DNA of 64,000 nt from assembly GCF_964204645.1 (NCBI RefSeq), contig NC_134033.1:1671631-1735630 (forward strand). The letters are read 5' to 3'. Each line of letters begins with the position of its first letter. The first letter of the stretch is position 1. This DNA comes from Tubulanus polymorphus (lineage: Eukaryota; Nemertea; Palaeonemertea; Tubulaniformes; Tubulanidae). A program made the position numbers and the translations under genes. Below, piece after piece: positions 22,699 to 36,400 of the stretch. The notes beneath the pieces are model-generated. The model was not told the DNA's origin. It did no database searches and was given only the letters and a program-made list of their open reading frames with translations.

Positions 22699-24369
22699 TT
22701 ACTTGTAAATAACGAAGGCGATTATGCCAGCTATTATCAATACGGCAATCGGCACGCAGACACCGACCGCAATAGTTGAACCTGTATCTAGACCTCCGGT
22801 GTTGGCCGCAGTAGCTCCATCACGTGAGGGATCAGTCGTTATTGTAGATCCCGGGGTCAATGTTGCTGATGTGTTGGCGACAGGAAATACAGACGTGTTT
22901 GAAGTTGCTGTTGGGGCAACAACAGTAGTGTTCAAAGTTGCAGTTGGCGCAATAGTGCTGGAAGGTGCAATTGGCCCAGTAGTGTTTGAAGTCGGAATTG
23001 GCGCAATAGTGCTGGCAGGTGCAACTGGCCCAGTAGTGTTAGAAGTCGTAATTGGCGCAATAGTGCTGGAAGGTGCAACTGGCCCAGTAGTGTTAGAAGT
23101 CGCAATTGGCCCACTGGTGCTGGAAGGTGCAATTGGCGCAATAGTGCTGGAAGGTGCAATTGACCCACTAATGTTAGAAGTCACAATTGGCCCACTAGTG
23201 CTGGAAGTTGCAGTTGGCCCACTAGCGCTGGAAGTTGCAATTTGCCCACTTAAGCTAGATGTGACTATTGACCCACTAGTGCTGGAAGGTGCAGTTGACC
23301 CACTAGTGCTGGAAGGTGCAATTGACCCACTTTGGTTAGAAGTCACAATTGACCCATTAGTGCTGGAAGGTGCAGTTGGCCCACTAGTGCTGGAAGGTGC
23401 AATTGGCCCACTAGTGCTGGAAGGTGCAATTGGCCCAGTAGTGATGGAAGGTGCAATTGGCCCACTAGAGCTGGAAGGTGCAATTGGCCCAGTAGTCATG
23501 GAAGTTGCACTTGCAACAAATGATATTGTCGAAAGCAATACTGAAAAAAAAACGTGATAGGCAATTTAATTAAGGTTTCAGAAAACATGACTCAAGTTCA
23601 ATTAATTTTCAATTATTCAATACATTTACATCTATATAAACATTTCAACATTTGATATCAATCACCAGGGGGAGTGAGAGGCTGGTGATTGACATCAGAC
23701 GTTAAACATGCATCATAGCTAAACTGGTACCATAGTCTGTTTACCAGATGATGTATTGGTTCCCTTGTTTCAGGAACGACAGCTTGAATATCTTATTGAC
23801 TGCTTGGTAATTTACGCTTTGGCAATGCTGGGAATGAAATCCAATCCTTAATGGCTTAAGGGAACCAGAAATTCTGTTTGTTATAACCGATAGTTCTATA
23901 TACAGCGGAACCTCGTTACAACGAACTTCAGGAGACCAGAAAATCTGTTCGCTATAACCGATAGTTCTATATACAGCGGAACCTCGTTACAACGAATTTC
24001 AGGAGACCAGAAAATCTGTTCGTTATAACCGATAGTTCTATATACAGCGGAACTTAGTTACAATGAACTTCAGGAGACCAGAAAATCCGTTCGTTATAAC
24101 CGATAGTTCTATATACAGCGGAACTTAGTTACAATGAACTTCAGGAGACCAGAAAATCCGTCCGTTATAACTAATAGTTCTATATACAGCGGAACCTCGT
24201 TACAACAAACTTCAGGAGACCAGAAAATCTGTTCTTGGGATGAAATTCTAAGTTTGTTATAACGAGATTCCACTGTATGAGAGGTTTAAAACTCGGGCAG
24301 TCTGAAACATTGATCCAGGCATTGTGACTTACCTAAAATAAAGCACAAGAATATTCTTGCAGGCATCAT
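22699..24369 (-). CDS. Mucin-like single-pass membrane protein
   Basis: Exon 1 (24333-24369) plus exon 2 (22699-23540) join in phase to about 292 residues. The first 24 residues (MMPARIFLCFIL, then VLLSTISFVASA) form a signal peptide. The ectodomain is about 24 repeats of ten residues of the type GPIAPSSTSG with variants, rich in Ser, Thr and Pro and so probably heavily O-glycosylated. After a spacer (ANTGGLDTG) comes a transmembrane helix (TIAVGVCVPIAVLIIAGIIAFVIY) and K-stop. The stop overlaps a perfect gtaagt donor. Splicing to an acceptor at 21393 would replace the end by KKAHSATAAVQPI and stop at 21353, giving a basic stop-transfer tail. No family is recognised. Likely a surface or epithelial glycoprotein. 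Confidence 0.75.
23868..24290. mobile_element. pogo/Tigger-like miniature element with amplified interior
   Basis: In intron 1 of the mucin-like gene. The left end tacagcggaacctcgttaca and right end gttataacgagattccactgta are inverted and carry the ACAGTGGAACCTCG signature of Tc1/mariner-pogo-type elements. Between them about five 60-base units repeat (cttcaggagaccagaaaatc, tgttcgttataaccgatagt). Confidence 0.75.
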
Positions 24370-24734
24370 TTTGATTATCAAAATTCCGGATGAAAACAAA
24401 TATCCGCAGTTCCCCTTTAGTCTCGGAGTTTGGATTCAAATGGTTTTTTTTTTTCACTAACGTCTGTCGTGTTGTTCGACCCAAACATTGTCGTCGCTCG
24501 GCAACTACAATGACAGGTAAGTCCCGTCGAGATAAGCGTGGATACTTACCTTCATTTCAACGAGTTTCTTATCAGTTTAAATAAACCAGTGTTCAAGTGT
24601 TCGACATACTTTTTCATATAAAATACATATATCATCAACTTTTCGTTGATTCTCAATCGACATTCCTTTAAAAAGGACGATTTCGTTTTTGTAAAACAAA
24701 TACCGGCTATAGTTTCAATACGCTTACATCAGGG

Positions 24735-25115
24735 ACAGAAATCCATTTTCAGGGACTGTTTCTGACAATCAGGGAACAGTAAACCATTTTCAGGGTCTGT
24801 TTCTGACAATCAGGGGACAGTAAACTATTTTCAGGGACTGCTTCTGACAATCAGGGAACATTAAACCATTTTCAGGGTCTGCTTCTGACAATCAGGGGAC
24901 AGTAAACCATTTTCAGGGACTTTTTCTGACAATCAGGGGATAAATAGTAAACCATTTTCAGGGTCTGTTTCTGACAATCAGGGGACAGTAAACCATTTTC
25001 AGGGTCCGTTTCTGACAATCAGGGAACAGTAAACCATTTTCAGGGTCTTTTTCTGACAATCAGGGGACAGTAAACCATTTTCAGGGATTGTTGCTGACAA
25101 TCAGGGGATTGCAAC
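24735..25115 (+). repeat. ~40-base tandem repeat 'ccattttcagggtctgtttc'
   Basis: About nine units, each with a tctgacaatcaggggacagt core. Intergenic, downstream of the RanBP2 3' end. Confidence 0.9.
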
Positions 25116-26745
25116 CCTTTTCCTTCGACAGAAACAATTTCCAGAGATGAGAAGCAAAATTTCCACAGAAATATGAAAAAAAAGCCATTTTCTCCTTTTT
25201 TTACAAACATTACATTGATTATTACAATCATTATTTCATTGAGCATAATTTAATAATCGTTTTAAGCAAGTACAAAAAACCCTATTACTCTAATGTAAGT
25301 GAAATATTACGTCATTGATCGGTGATCTCCACCCATTTAGTAAACACGTATTACGTCTGCCCAACAAGGTCAAGGTCAAAAAGGTAATCAACATAGTTTT
25401 ATGATAACAAAATGAGTTATTTCAAGATCGTCACGTCACGTTTTGCGGTACAAATTTTTGTAGAATGACGAAATAAGACCAGGGTTCATCGTGTCCAAGA
25501 CCAATCTCATTCAATGACATTCAAGTACTTTTTTGACTATGATTCCAGGACTTCCAAATCAACATTTTCCCGGCACTCTTATGATCAGCAGATTTTAAGA
25601 GATTTAACTGAACTTGGATCTGCAGTTGATAACTAATGACTGATGCCATTCAAGGACTATGACAACGATCGAAGGATTTTACAGCCCATTTCATGATACT
25701 CAAGGCCTTGAATTGATGAGCCATTCCCATTTCAAAACTTTTCAGGACCTTCAAGGACTGCTATGAACCCTGTAAGACACGACTTTTGAGCGACCTACAA
25801 AAATTTTCAATTTGTTAAGATTCAGAACCGAAATCCGATTAAATTATTCGAAGTAAAACTAACGAAATGATTATAGATTCAACCCGACATTATACTAACA
25901 TGGTTCCAACAGTTATATGAATTCAAAATTCAAAAAAAAGTTTTTCTCAAGTATTTCATGGGTGATTTTTCAATTTTCCCAAATGAAAATGAACAGACAT
26001 CATCATGCTACAGTCAACATTTCAGCGGTGATTGGTTGATAAAGGTGATTTTCGAGGGAAATCGCTGAAGAAAGTTGCTCGGCAAATACAATACGTGAAA
26101 TGTAACGAATTTCCCAAATATTTCCCTGTTTTGAGGAATATTTTTCAAATTCCCAAATATTTCCAAACCGGGAATTATTATTTCAAAATTCCCAAGTTTT
26201 TCCCAATTTCCCTGTTCTGTGGGAACCATGTACTAACGAAATAAGTACAATTTTATACACGCAGTTGAATGCTCGCCTCAGATTTCTCGCGCGACTGTTA
26301 GATTTTCACAAGAAATTTTCCGGGGCAGTCGGAGTACAAGGATTTAGAAACTTTCATCAGCGCGTCACACGCTAATCCGAGGTGATCGCTCGCGTCTGTT
26401 ACACATTCTTGAGACCTTCGTAAATGAGAAGGTGGGAATCTTTCGCGAGTTAAGGTTAGGTAGATATTTCAACGACGAATTATCGTCAAACGAAATCTCA
26501 AAAACCTGCGTTGAAAAATCTAAATCCGACTACAGAGCCGACAACCTCTCTGAAACTAGTTCAATTATTATTTTTCAGTAACATTTAATCCAAAAATATG
26601 AAAGAAAATGTTCAATCAGTTATCAAGTGGGGCGAGACCTTCTTAGACATAATCACAATTCACAACAAGGAAATTTTGAAGTATTTTTTCTGCACCCACA
26701 AAAAAAATTGCGGTACAACAATATATATCCCTGATAAAACATGAA

Positions 26746-26786
<41 letters not shown>

Positions 26787-27090
26787 GTAATTATGTTACT
26801 TTTCCTGAACAAAAATGAACAAAAAATCTGATTCCTGATATAAGTTTTAATATGCCACCGATGAAAGTTTCAAGTTATTCCATTTTAGGCCTGTTAGAAA
26901 TTGTCCCAAAATTCAACAGTTAAGTTTCGCTACGTTCATCTAGGGTTTATATATATCCTTGCATACTGGCAGCCAATCACGGTCATCAACTAAACCAGTC
27001 AGCCAATCACAGTCTTTCTCGCGTTTCCTGCTAATCTGTTCAGCGCGGTGCTTCCTAAAAATACCGTACAAATTTTTTGTATTACTTGAA
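25116..27090. other. AT-rich intergenic region
   Basis: No supportable gene, although the missing last exon of RanBP2 should lie here or nearby. It includes an (ATT)n microsatellite at about 26747-26786 and a region of aaggacttcaaggact-like short repeats (25500-25760). A 40-codon minus-strand frame ending at 26298 looks coding-like, but no acceptor matches the phase of the preceding RanBP2 exon. Confidence 0.4.
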
Positions 27091-27094
27091 ATTC

Positions 27095-27455
27095 GAAAAC
27101 AGATGGCCACCTTCATAAATCCTCCGATGACATCATCAAATTGCCTACTAGTGATGTGATCTATAAACTATTCTAGAAAAGATGGCCGCCTTCATAAATC
27201 CTCCTATGACATCATCAAATTGCATGCTAGCATTTTGATCTAGACTTCTTTAGAAAAGATGTCTGCCTCCATAAATCCCCCTAGGACATCATCGAATAAT
27301 ATTGCCTCGTGAATTGACCCTTCCAGAACAAAATGTCTGCCTCCGTAATCTACCTATGACATCATCAATTTGCCTGGTACAAGTATCGGTTAGATCTATA
27401 GACCCTTCTAGATAAGATGGCTGCCTACATAAATCCCCTTATGACGTCGTAGAAA
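27095..27455 (+). repeat. ATGACATCATC-type repeat array
   Basis: Five units of about 75-85 bases: agatggccgccttcataaat, cctcctatgacatcatcaaa, then a variable tail ending near cttctaga. Directly downstream of the last RanBP2 exon found. Confidence 0.85.
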
Positions 27456-27471
27456 ATATCAAATCACTTAC

Positions 27472-30400
27472 CCCAGTGAACTGATATGCGGATGGGCCGT
27501 GCGGTGAACCAGGACCTGAAATGATAGATGGAAACATCTTTCAGAAAAAGAAACATGCAAATTACTGATTAACATAAGAGATAATCTATGACTTTTTACT
27601 GAGCCTGAAACCATTATATACAAACTAAGCAAGCATTTCCTATTTGACCACCGAAAAAATTACTACAAGTTCTTGATAACAAAATGATGCCAAATCAATG
27701 AATGTAGGAATAGGCTAATTAGTGAACTTAGAATGTGCAGATTAAAATTGATTAGTTTGTTTTGATCGCAGTCAGGGGTAGAGAGAGAAAGAGAAAGAGA
27801 GAGAACAGCCCGGGCTGTTGGAATCAATCTTCAGATATACTACACAAAACCACAACAGATTGACGGAATAAAAAAATATATCAGATGAACAATACATACA
27901 TTAACTCTACTGGGATTAAGTTAAATGACTGAAAATGCACTGATTTTGACTCCGGAGTCGACTCAAACCATCGACAGTAGCAGACGTAGTTCCACAGTCG
28001 AGTCAACTGTGGAACCGGACTGAATCCTAAACTGCGGAACACTGGGTCCGGAACTGTGGAACTGAGACCAGTTACTGTGAAGCTGGAGTTAGAACTGTGG
28101 AACTGGAGTCAAATCTGTGTAACTGGGTCCAGAACTTGAGGAACTGAATCCAGAACTGTCAGACTGTGGAATCGGGGTCCAAACTGTGGAACTGGTTCCA
28201 GTTACTGTGGAACTGAATCCAGTAACTGTGGAACTGGGTCCAGACAATAACAGTGTAAGATGATGCCACGTTTCGACAAAAAAATAAAATAAAAACAAAA
28301 TTCTGTCGTGAAATTCCACACCACACGTACATGCTCCACTACCATTGTTATATAAATCGGTGATATTGCCATGGTTACGAACAATGATCGGTACCTTCTT
28401 CGCGTAAGGCGTCGGTCAGCGCAGCCGTCAGTCGCGGGTCGCACGATCGCACAACGGTGGCGCCACCTGTGGACGAAGAAGACAACAATTGATGAGCAGC
28501 AGCAGCGGCGTCGAACGATCCTACGGTAGCGCCACCTGCAGGTGTCGAATAAAGCGTGCAACAAACGTTCTCCGGTTGACGCAGGACACAATCGCACGAT
28601 GTTAGACTGGTGCCCGCCTCTCCGGAGATGTCGCAGCCCGGCCGTGTTGGACTGGTCAACTGCGCAAATGACGTCGCCGATTTTTTCGAAACCGTATCCA
28701 AATTTTTTTCACCAATTTCTAATTCGTGTTTCGTTAAGTTCGTCAATATCGGTCGTTGTCTATAGATGGCGCCGGTGTTGGTCTGCTCGTCCACGACCCG
28801 GTTCTCGGACGCCAGCGCGACGGCGGTATCGTTGATACGGTTCACAGGTAGCGCTACGACCCGAGCGAGGTGTCCGCCGAGATGAAACGCGGATTCGGCT
28901 CCCGCGCTCGACGCCGACCCGGCAGACGTGAACAATATCCCGACGAAAAGGAAAACTTTTAGCAAAGAAATAAATAAAGGGGGCGCCGCTGAAAAATAAC
29001 GATCGAGCAAAAATTAAACGCCCTCGAAAATTACAATTGATCTTAAATATATTTTTGTGATAAGTCCACACCCAGCAGTGCTACTGCAGCTAAAAGGGAT
29101 CCACCTGGTGGCGATAAGAGTGCAGTGCATCAACACCGCATTTCTTCATTAAAACCCTCTCCGCGCTAACTAGATAATACCCTAAGAGATAATTTGGAAG
29201 TTTTCAAAAATACCACCCTAGAGAGTGAAATGCACCACTGGAGTGCCTCTACACCACAGTGCGGTGTATTGTCGGTTACTACGTTTCTTCTGTTTAGCAA
29301 GTGCTGCCATCTTTCATTAGAGATGAACGCTAATCACTAATGAAATCAATACACTGCAGTGCGGCGTACTAGCAAATTTCGGCACTGATTAATACACCGT
29401 ACTGAGGTGTAGACCGAGAAGGTTAACTCGATAGAAATCTATTTTTCAAATTCAATTTCGAACTAGCTCCACATTAATTCGTTAATGATTTCGAAATAGC
29501 GAGTACATGATAGGGCCCGATTTCACCTCCCGCGAAAAAAACCGACAAAATCAAATCTTACCGGCTCCTGGACGACCTTGACCGGCGGCTCCTAGACGAC
29601 CTTGAGCGGCTAGCGCTTGAGCCTCGTCGTCGTCGAGGTCGCCGATGCCGATCACCTCCGGCACGTCGATCTCGGCGCTCGGTACGTGTAACTCGGATAT
29701 TCCCGATTCGTCGGCCATCGTTTTGCCCTGCAACAAATATCGACAAGTTTCACAAATGAGATTCTATTCAACGAGATTCCCGGTTTCTTATCGGCTCGGA
29801 CTGAGTTAAGACCGAGCTTATCTGTAGAGCAACCAAACGATCAGCTTAGTTTGGTCCTAACTTGAGTCTCCATCGTGGAACCAAAATTTGCGATAAGTCC
29901 TATCCTATCTTAGTCTCAACGGTGGAATTGGAACAAAATGAATTTATCCCGGTCTCGTTCGGGCCCCTGCCCCACCGACCTTGGTCTTATCTCAAGTCTT
30001 GGCCCTTGACCGAACAGACCAGGGGCTGGTTCCATAGTCAAGGCTTATGCATAAGACCAGTCTTACACCATCTTAGCTCTATAACCGATTTATCAACTTA
30101 AGACACGTCTTAAGATTTAATACCACTTTTGGAGTTAAGTCCAAAGCGGGTGGTATAACATCTTAAGACTCAGTTGTTAGATTGGTTAAAGAACTAAGTC
30201 CAAAGCTGGCCCTTTGTCTTATCTTAGTCTGGAACTGGAGCAAAATGAGCTTATCTTGTTCCTGATCAGCCTCGCTCCATTCAACTTAAGGTCTTAACTT
30301 AACCCTTTCAGTGTTGACTAATCAATCCTCTATTGTGCTGGAGATAATCTAAAAATTTTGGAAGATTCCTCCCTAGTGTGTTAAATAACGAGAATACCAT

Positions 30401-33400
30401 TATAGTGCGTCTACACCGCGGCGCGGTGTATCGTTAGTTACTAATAGTTCACTATGTTTGACAGGTGCTGCCATTTTTCAAGAGAGATAATTACTAATTA
30501 CACCAATACACCGCAGTGCGGTGTACTAGCAAAATCCATCACTGATTTATACACCGCACTGCAATGTAGACGCACTGAAAGGGTTAAGGTCTAAACCGTA
30601 TAACCGGACCCTCCCTGCTCGCTACACAAGATCAGCTTTCATCTTTCGACGCTTTTAATCGTGGCTTAAAATCACAGTTTTACCTCGGTGTAGATTTGCA
30701 TGAATTCATTGACCGCGTTCAACGAGCTGAATTTAATACGGAATTCACGTCTGACCGGTTCGTCTTGAGAGAAATCCATCGCCGACCACTCACACGTACA
30801 TTTCTTTTCATTACTGCAACGAAACACACGAATTAACATTCACAAAATATTTACGGCTCCAAAACTGGGACAGCTTTTATAGACAGATATTACCTTCAAC
30901 AAGGGGGGTAAACTCAATTGAAAATGATTAGAGTTAGCCCCGGGGTAAAAGGTAATACCAGTCTATGAAACAGGGCCCTGGTTACAAGCTCAAAGCTTTG
31001 ATTTAATGCAGGTATCAATCTGGATCCCCTTCAGTTCAGACATTCAGTATTTATCAGACAGATGGACCCTCAGATCTCTGTCAGAAATCAGACATTTTAT
31101 CAGCACAGTTTCAAAAACTGATCATCCACACTTCACATGTGTTCAGAACTTCACCTGAGACATTTCTAATTGAAAAAAAACTAAAAACCTCAGACATTGG
31201 ACATTCTATCTGAATAATTTCCAAAAACTGATAGTCCACACTTCACATGTGTTCAGTACTTCACCTGAAGAGGGTTCTGAATGCTGAAGGGGATTCAGGG
31301 TTCAAGGCTGAAGGGGTTCAGGGCCGAAAGGTATTTAGGTTTTAGGGGCTGTAGAGGGTTCCGGGTTCATAATCTATTCACCTAGTCATGTTGGTTTCGA
31401 TCGTGATCACATGATTACAGATGACCAATCCCTCGTCGTTCGACATCTGTATTCTATAACCGAACACGTCGTCATCGGATACAATATGCAAATTACCCAT
31501 CCCAACCGCCTGTAAATAGAAGAGAATATCTATTAATTATTCATCCAGGGTTGCACTGATATTTGAACTGACATGATCTGCTAACAACAGAAACTCTTTG
31601 ATTTTATGCGCCATCTCAACAAATTTCCCTGATTTTTAAGTTTTTTTTTTTTTTTACGAAATTCCCTGACTTTCTTAAAGAAAAGAAAATTCTTTGACTT
31701 TGACCCTGATTTCCAGGTCAGCGTCCCCCACCCTAATTATTCATTTTGAATTATCGATTATCAATAATTAATCGTTATTTTCAGTTATTCGTTGACGTCT
31801 GCTGAAAAAATTCCGTTACCTTGAACTTCGAGTCTTCCTTGTAATACAACGTCGCTCGCTTTTCGAATAAAATCTCCATTTCATCTTCGTAATCTTCGTC
31901 TTCGTCATAATCTTCATCTCCTCCTTCTTCCTCTTCATCTCCTTCTTCCTCCTCTTCGCCAGCTCCATAATCCTCATCCTTTTTCTCATTCACTTTATCC
32001 TCGATGGTCAGTTTACAAGCTGCACGAATCAACGAATGCGAAAAATAAATATTTTCAGGAATTCAGACGATTATGAAATGATGCGAAAATCCCCCTATGA
32101 CATCACTGATTATCGACTTGATGATGTCATAGGCGTTTAATTGATGCAGCCACCTTTTTATCAAATTGATGTCATAGGGGGATTTATAGAAGCAGACATA
32201 CTTTTAGAGGGGTATTCTAGATCGAATCAGGATTCAGTTGTGGCGGAATATAAGCTATCTCTGTATCATGACTGCATCAATTTGATGATGTCATAGGGGG
32301 ACTTATGGAGCCTCTCTCTGTATCATGACCGCATCAATTTGATGATGTCATAGGAGGATTTATGAAGGCAGCAGCCATCCCTGAATCATTATCACACCAA
32401 ATTGATGAGAATTTACGGAGACAGCCCTTTCTGTATCATTACCGCATCAATTTGATGATGTCATAGTGGGATTTATGGACGCAGCCATGATAACATACCT
32501 GATGTATTATCAGTAATGACTGCACATTTTTCGATGCACTCATCAATGATCTCTTTAAACTCTTTCGCTTGTTCAACTTTCTACAAGGCAATGCGCAAAG
32601 AATATTTTAATAAAAATTTTTTTGATACCCCAAAGACAGCTTGAAAATCGTCATGCACTTTTACATGTCAGCCACTTTCCGCCCATTTACAAATTCCCTG
32701 ATTTTTTCCATGTGATTACACACAATTCCCCCCTTGAGTGAATCAGAGAAATTACTAGGTTCGAAATGTTACAATTAATTCATTTTTCATTGAATCACTT
32801 ATTGATAAAGATACATTCCCAGAGTTTTCCAAATTTTGGTAAAATTGAAAAATCCACTGATTTTCACTGTTTTTTTTCCTCTTCAATACCTTGAGATTTC
32901 CAGGTTTTCCAGGTCAGTGGCGCCACCCTGTTTTACAGGAGAAACCCTGGTTTTTGGAGGAATTTTTTTGTCAACTTACTTTTACCTAGAATCAGAGCAA
33001 TCAATTTCACCGTTTTTTTTACCTTGAATCAGAGCAAGGTTTAGGTAAAGTTTGCAAAATTCACTGAATTTCACCGTTTTTTTCTGATTCCCTGAGATTC
33101 CCAGGTCAGTGGCGCCACCCAAGTTTACGGGAGATACCATGCGGTTCGGAGGATCTTTTTTTTTGTACCTTGAATCGGAGCGCGAATTGTTGACAGGTTC
33201 GGTCGTCGTTGTCCGAGTAGTCGATGGCGTACCAGCACCACGCCGACTCCGACGACGGCATCGGTTGCAACGCCAAATCTTTAGTGATCATCTGATTGCA
33301 GCAGAGTTTGAATATCTGTTCTCTACGCATCACCATACGATACCGTTCTGCGAGCAGACGCAACATGAGAGAAATAAGATAAATCACGACCAGGGCTCGG

Positions 33401-36400
33401 TTTCATAGATGTGGAAGGAAAATAGTCGCTGGGAATATTTCGAAATTTGTCGGTTATAACCATGGTTTCTCATCGTTACTACGGTGGTTGTCGCCGAGAT
33501 TTAGGATTTACACCTAGGGATAACTTTGATACTCAGTCTATGAAACGGGGCCCAGGGGCTGGTTCCATAGTCGAGACTTAAGTTCAAAAGTGGTCTTAAA
33601 TCTTAAGACGGGTCTTAAGCTGTTAGATTGGCTATAGAACTAAGATAGTCTAAGACTGGTGTTAAGTTTCAGCCATGACTATGAAACCGGCCAATAATTC
33701 ACCCCTAGTTCGTTTGTTAAGTTGCGTAGAAGGGCTGTGTTAACCACGGGCTGCAGTTGCTTAAAAGTTGTAAACATAGTGACAATTTAAAGTTCATTGT
33801 TGCATTGGTATTTATCTGCCCGTTATCTTTAACCAACTATCGAGCAACTGACCCCAGGTAACGAGACGAGAAGTATTTTTCAGACTCAGTATTCCTGAAG
33901 ATTTTACCCATGGTTTTCCACTAATGTCAAAACTAAGCCCTCACCTTCAGTGTTGTGTTTTAATACTTTCATTTCACCGATGCCGCGCTCCTTCCATTGT
34001 TTGTTGTCCGCGTCATAACGATACATTTTAACTCGCTGTTTATACAAACATTCCTCGTTTTCTTCTCCTGCAGACGGACAAAATAAAATGAAATTAATTC
34101 AAATTCAACTACTGTAACACCAGGTGTCGCTAGTGTGCAGTAGGACACTGACTACTGCGGTAATAGGGGATTTCACTTGTGGCAAGTGGGAATCCACCAG
34201 GTGTCGCTAGTGTGCAGTAGGATATCAACTACTGAGACAATAGAGGATTCTACTTGTGGCAAGTGAGGATCCACCAGGTGTCGCTAGTGTGCAGTAGGAT
34301 ATCAACTACTGAGACAATAGAGGATTCTACTTGTGGCAAGTGAGGATCCACCAAGTGTCGCTAGTGTGCAGTAGGACATCATTTACTGCGGCAATAGAGG
34401 ATTCCACTAGTGGCAAGTGAGGATCCACCAAGTGTCACTAGTGTGCAGTAGGACATAAACTAATGCAGCAATAGAGGATTTTACTAGTGGCAAGTGAGGA
34501 TCCACCAGGTGTCGCTAGAAGAAATGATGAAATATTTACCGGTAGTGGTTTCAACTAGATCCGGTAGTGGAATTATCGGTTCAAAATGAATGTCGTTTGA
34601 TTGTACGATCTCATCTCCGTCTGCGCTATCACCACCGGCGCCACCTTTCGACGAATCGGCGTTACTACTAGCGCCGAATAACGTCTGGCCGGCGCCCGAC
34701 CACTGGAAACTACCTTTACTACCTAAACATATAAATGAATAAATGATTGAAATTTATGAATACGAGTTTGAAATAAGAAACTGAGTTCAGTAACTGTGGA
34801 ACTGAGTCAAGTTACTGTAAACTGGGCGCAGAACTGTGAAACTGGGCGCAGAACTGTGAAACTGGGTCCAGTAACTGAGGAACTGAGTCCAGTTACTGTA
34901 AACTGGGCGCAGAACTGTGAAACTGGGTCCAGTAACTGAGGAACTGAGTCCAGTTACTGTAAACTGGGCGCAGAACTGTGAAACTGGGTCCAGTAACTGA
35001 GAAACTGAGTCCAGTTACTGTAAACTGGGCGAAGAACTGTGAAGCTGGGTCCAGTAACTGAGGAACTGAGTCCAGTTACTGTAAACTGGGCGCAGAACTG
35101 TGAAACTGGGTTCAGTAACTGTGGAATTGAGTCCAGTTACTGTAAACTGGGCACAGAACTGTGAAACTGGGTCCAGTAACTGAGAAACTGAGTCCAGTTA
35201 CTGTAAACTGGGCGCAGAACTGTGAAGCTGGGTCCAGTAACTGAGGAACTGAGTCCAGTTACTGTAAACTGGGCGCAGAACTGTGAAACTGGGTCCAGTA
35301 ACTGTGGAATTGAGTCCAGTAACTGTAAAACTGGGTCCTAAACTGCGGACTGGGTGCAGAACTGAGGAACTGCGAGCGGAACTGCAGAACTGTGGAACTA
35401 GATACAGAGCTGTGGAATTGGATCCGACCTAAACTGTGGAACTGGAAACTGTTGCACCAGGTCAACTTCCTGTAGAACTGGATCCACGAAACTCAATTTT
35501 GAGAATTTTTTTCACACTTACCGGCAGACGATCCGAATCCAAAACCAGAATTAGGAGATTTCGACGCGATTTCCGCGAACGAAAACCCAGAACCGCCACC
35601 GAACACCGGACCCGGTTTCTCTGAGGGTTCGTCTTTATTGTTAGTTTCTCGCGCTGTCGTCGTCGTCGTGGATCCGGCAGCAGCAGCAGCAGACGCAGCG
35701 ATATCCCCGAACGTTAACCCGGCGCCGCCACCGAACGTAAATCCAGCACCGCCTCCAAACACCGAGCTCGGTTTCTCAGGTGGTTTTTGAACTTGGTTGT
35801 TTTTAGTTAACTGTGTCGTCGCGGGAACGCCAGTAGAAGCAGACGGAGCGTCTGAGTTTGAAGAGGAGTCAGCTGGAAATTCAACGAAAATTCCTATCAA
35901 ACTTTCATTCAGTTTTTTTCTTTCCGCAAATTATTTTTATCACTTATCACAATATTAAACAAATTTCCAATATTTCAAGATATTTTACGATCATTTTAGT
36001 TCTATAACCAATCTAACAACTTAAGACCAGTCTCAGCTCATTTTGGTTCTATAACCAATCTAACAACTTCAGACCAGTCTAAGCTCATTTTAGTTCTATA
36101 ACCAATCTAACAACTTAAGACCAGTCTAAACTCATTTTGGTTCTATAACCAATCTAACAACTTAAGACCAGTCTAAACTCATTTTGGTTCTATAACCAAT
36201 CTAACAACTTAAGACCAGTCTAAACTCATTTTGGTTCTATAACCAATCTAACAACTTAAGACCAGTCTAAACTCATTTTGGTTCTATAACCAATCTAACA
36301 TTTTGAGACCAGTCCTAAGATTCAAAATCACTTGACAGTTAAGTCACAACTGCGCAACTAGGCCTCAGGGCTCTTATTGGATATGAAACAATTTTCGTAA

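Noticed and set aside
22724-23557. 277-codon plus-strand frame of VLEGAIGPLV-type repeats
   Set aside because: Antisense of the 30-base mucin repeat. The minus frame has a signal peptide, membrane helix and a phase-matched first exon.
26298-26420. Possible last exon of RanBP2 (frame ending SDCPGKFLVKI)
   Set aside because: Looks coding-like, but every acceptor tried gives the wrong phase relative to exon 33, which ends at a codon boundary.
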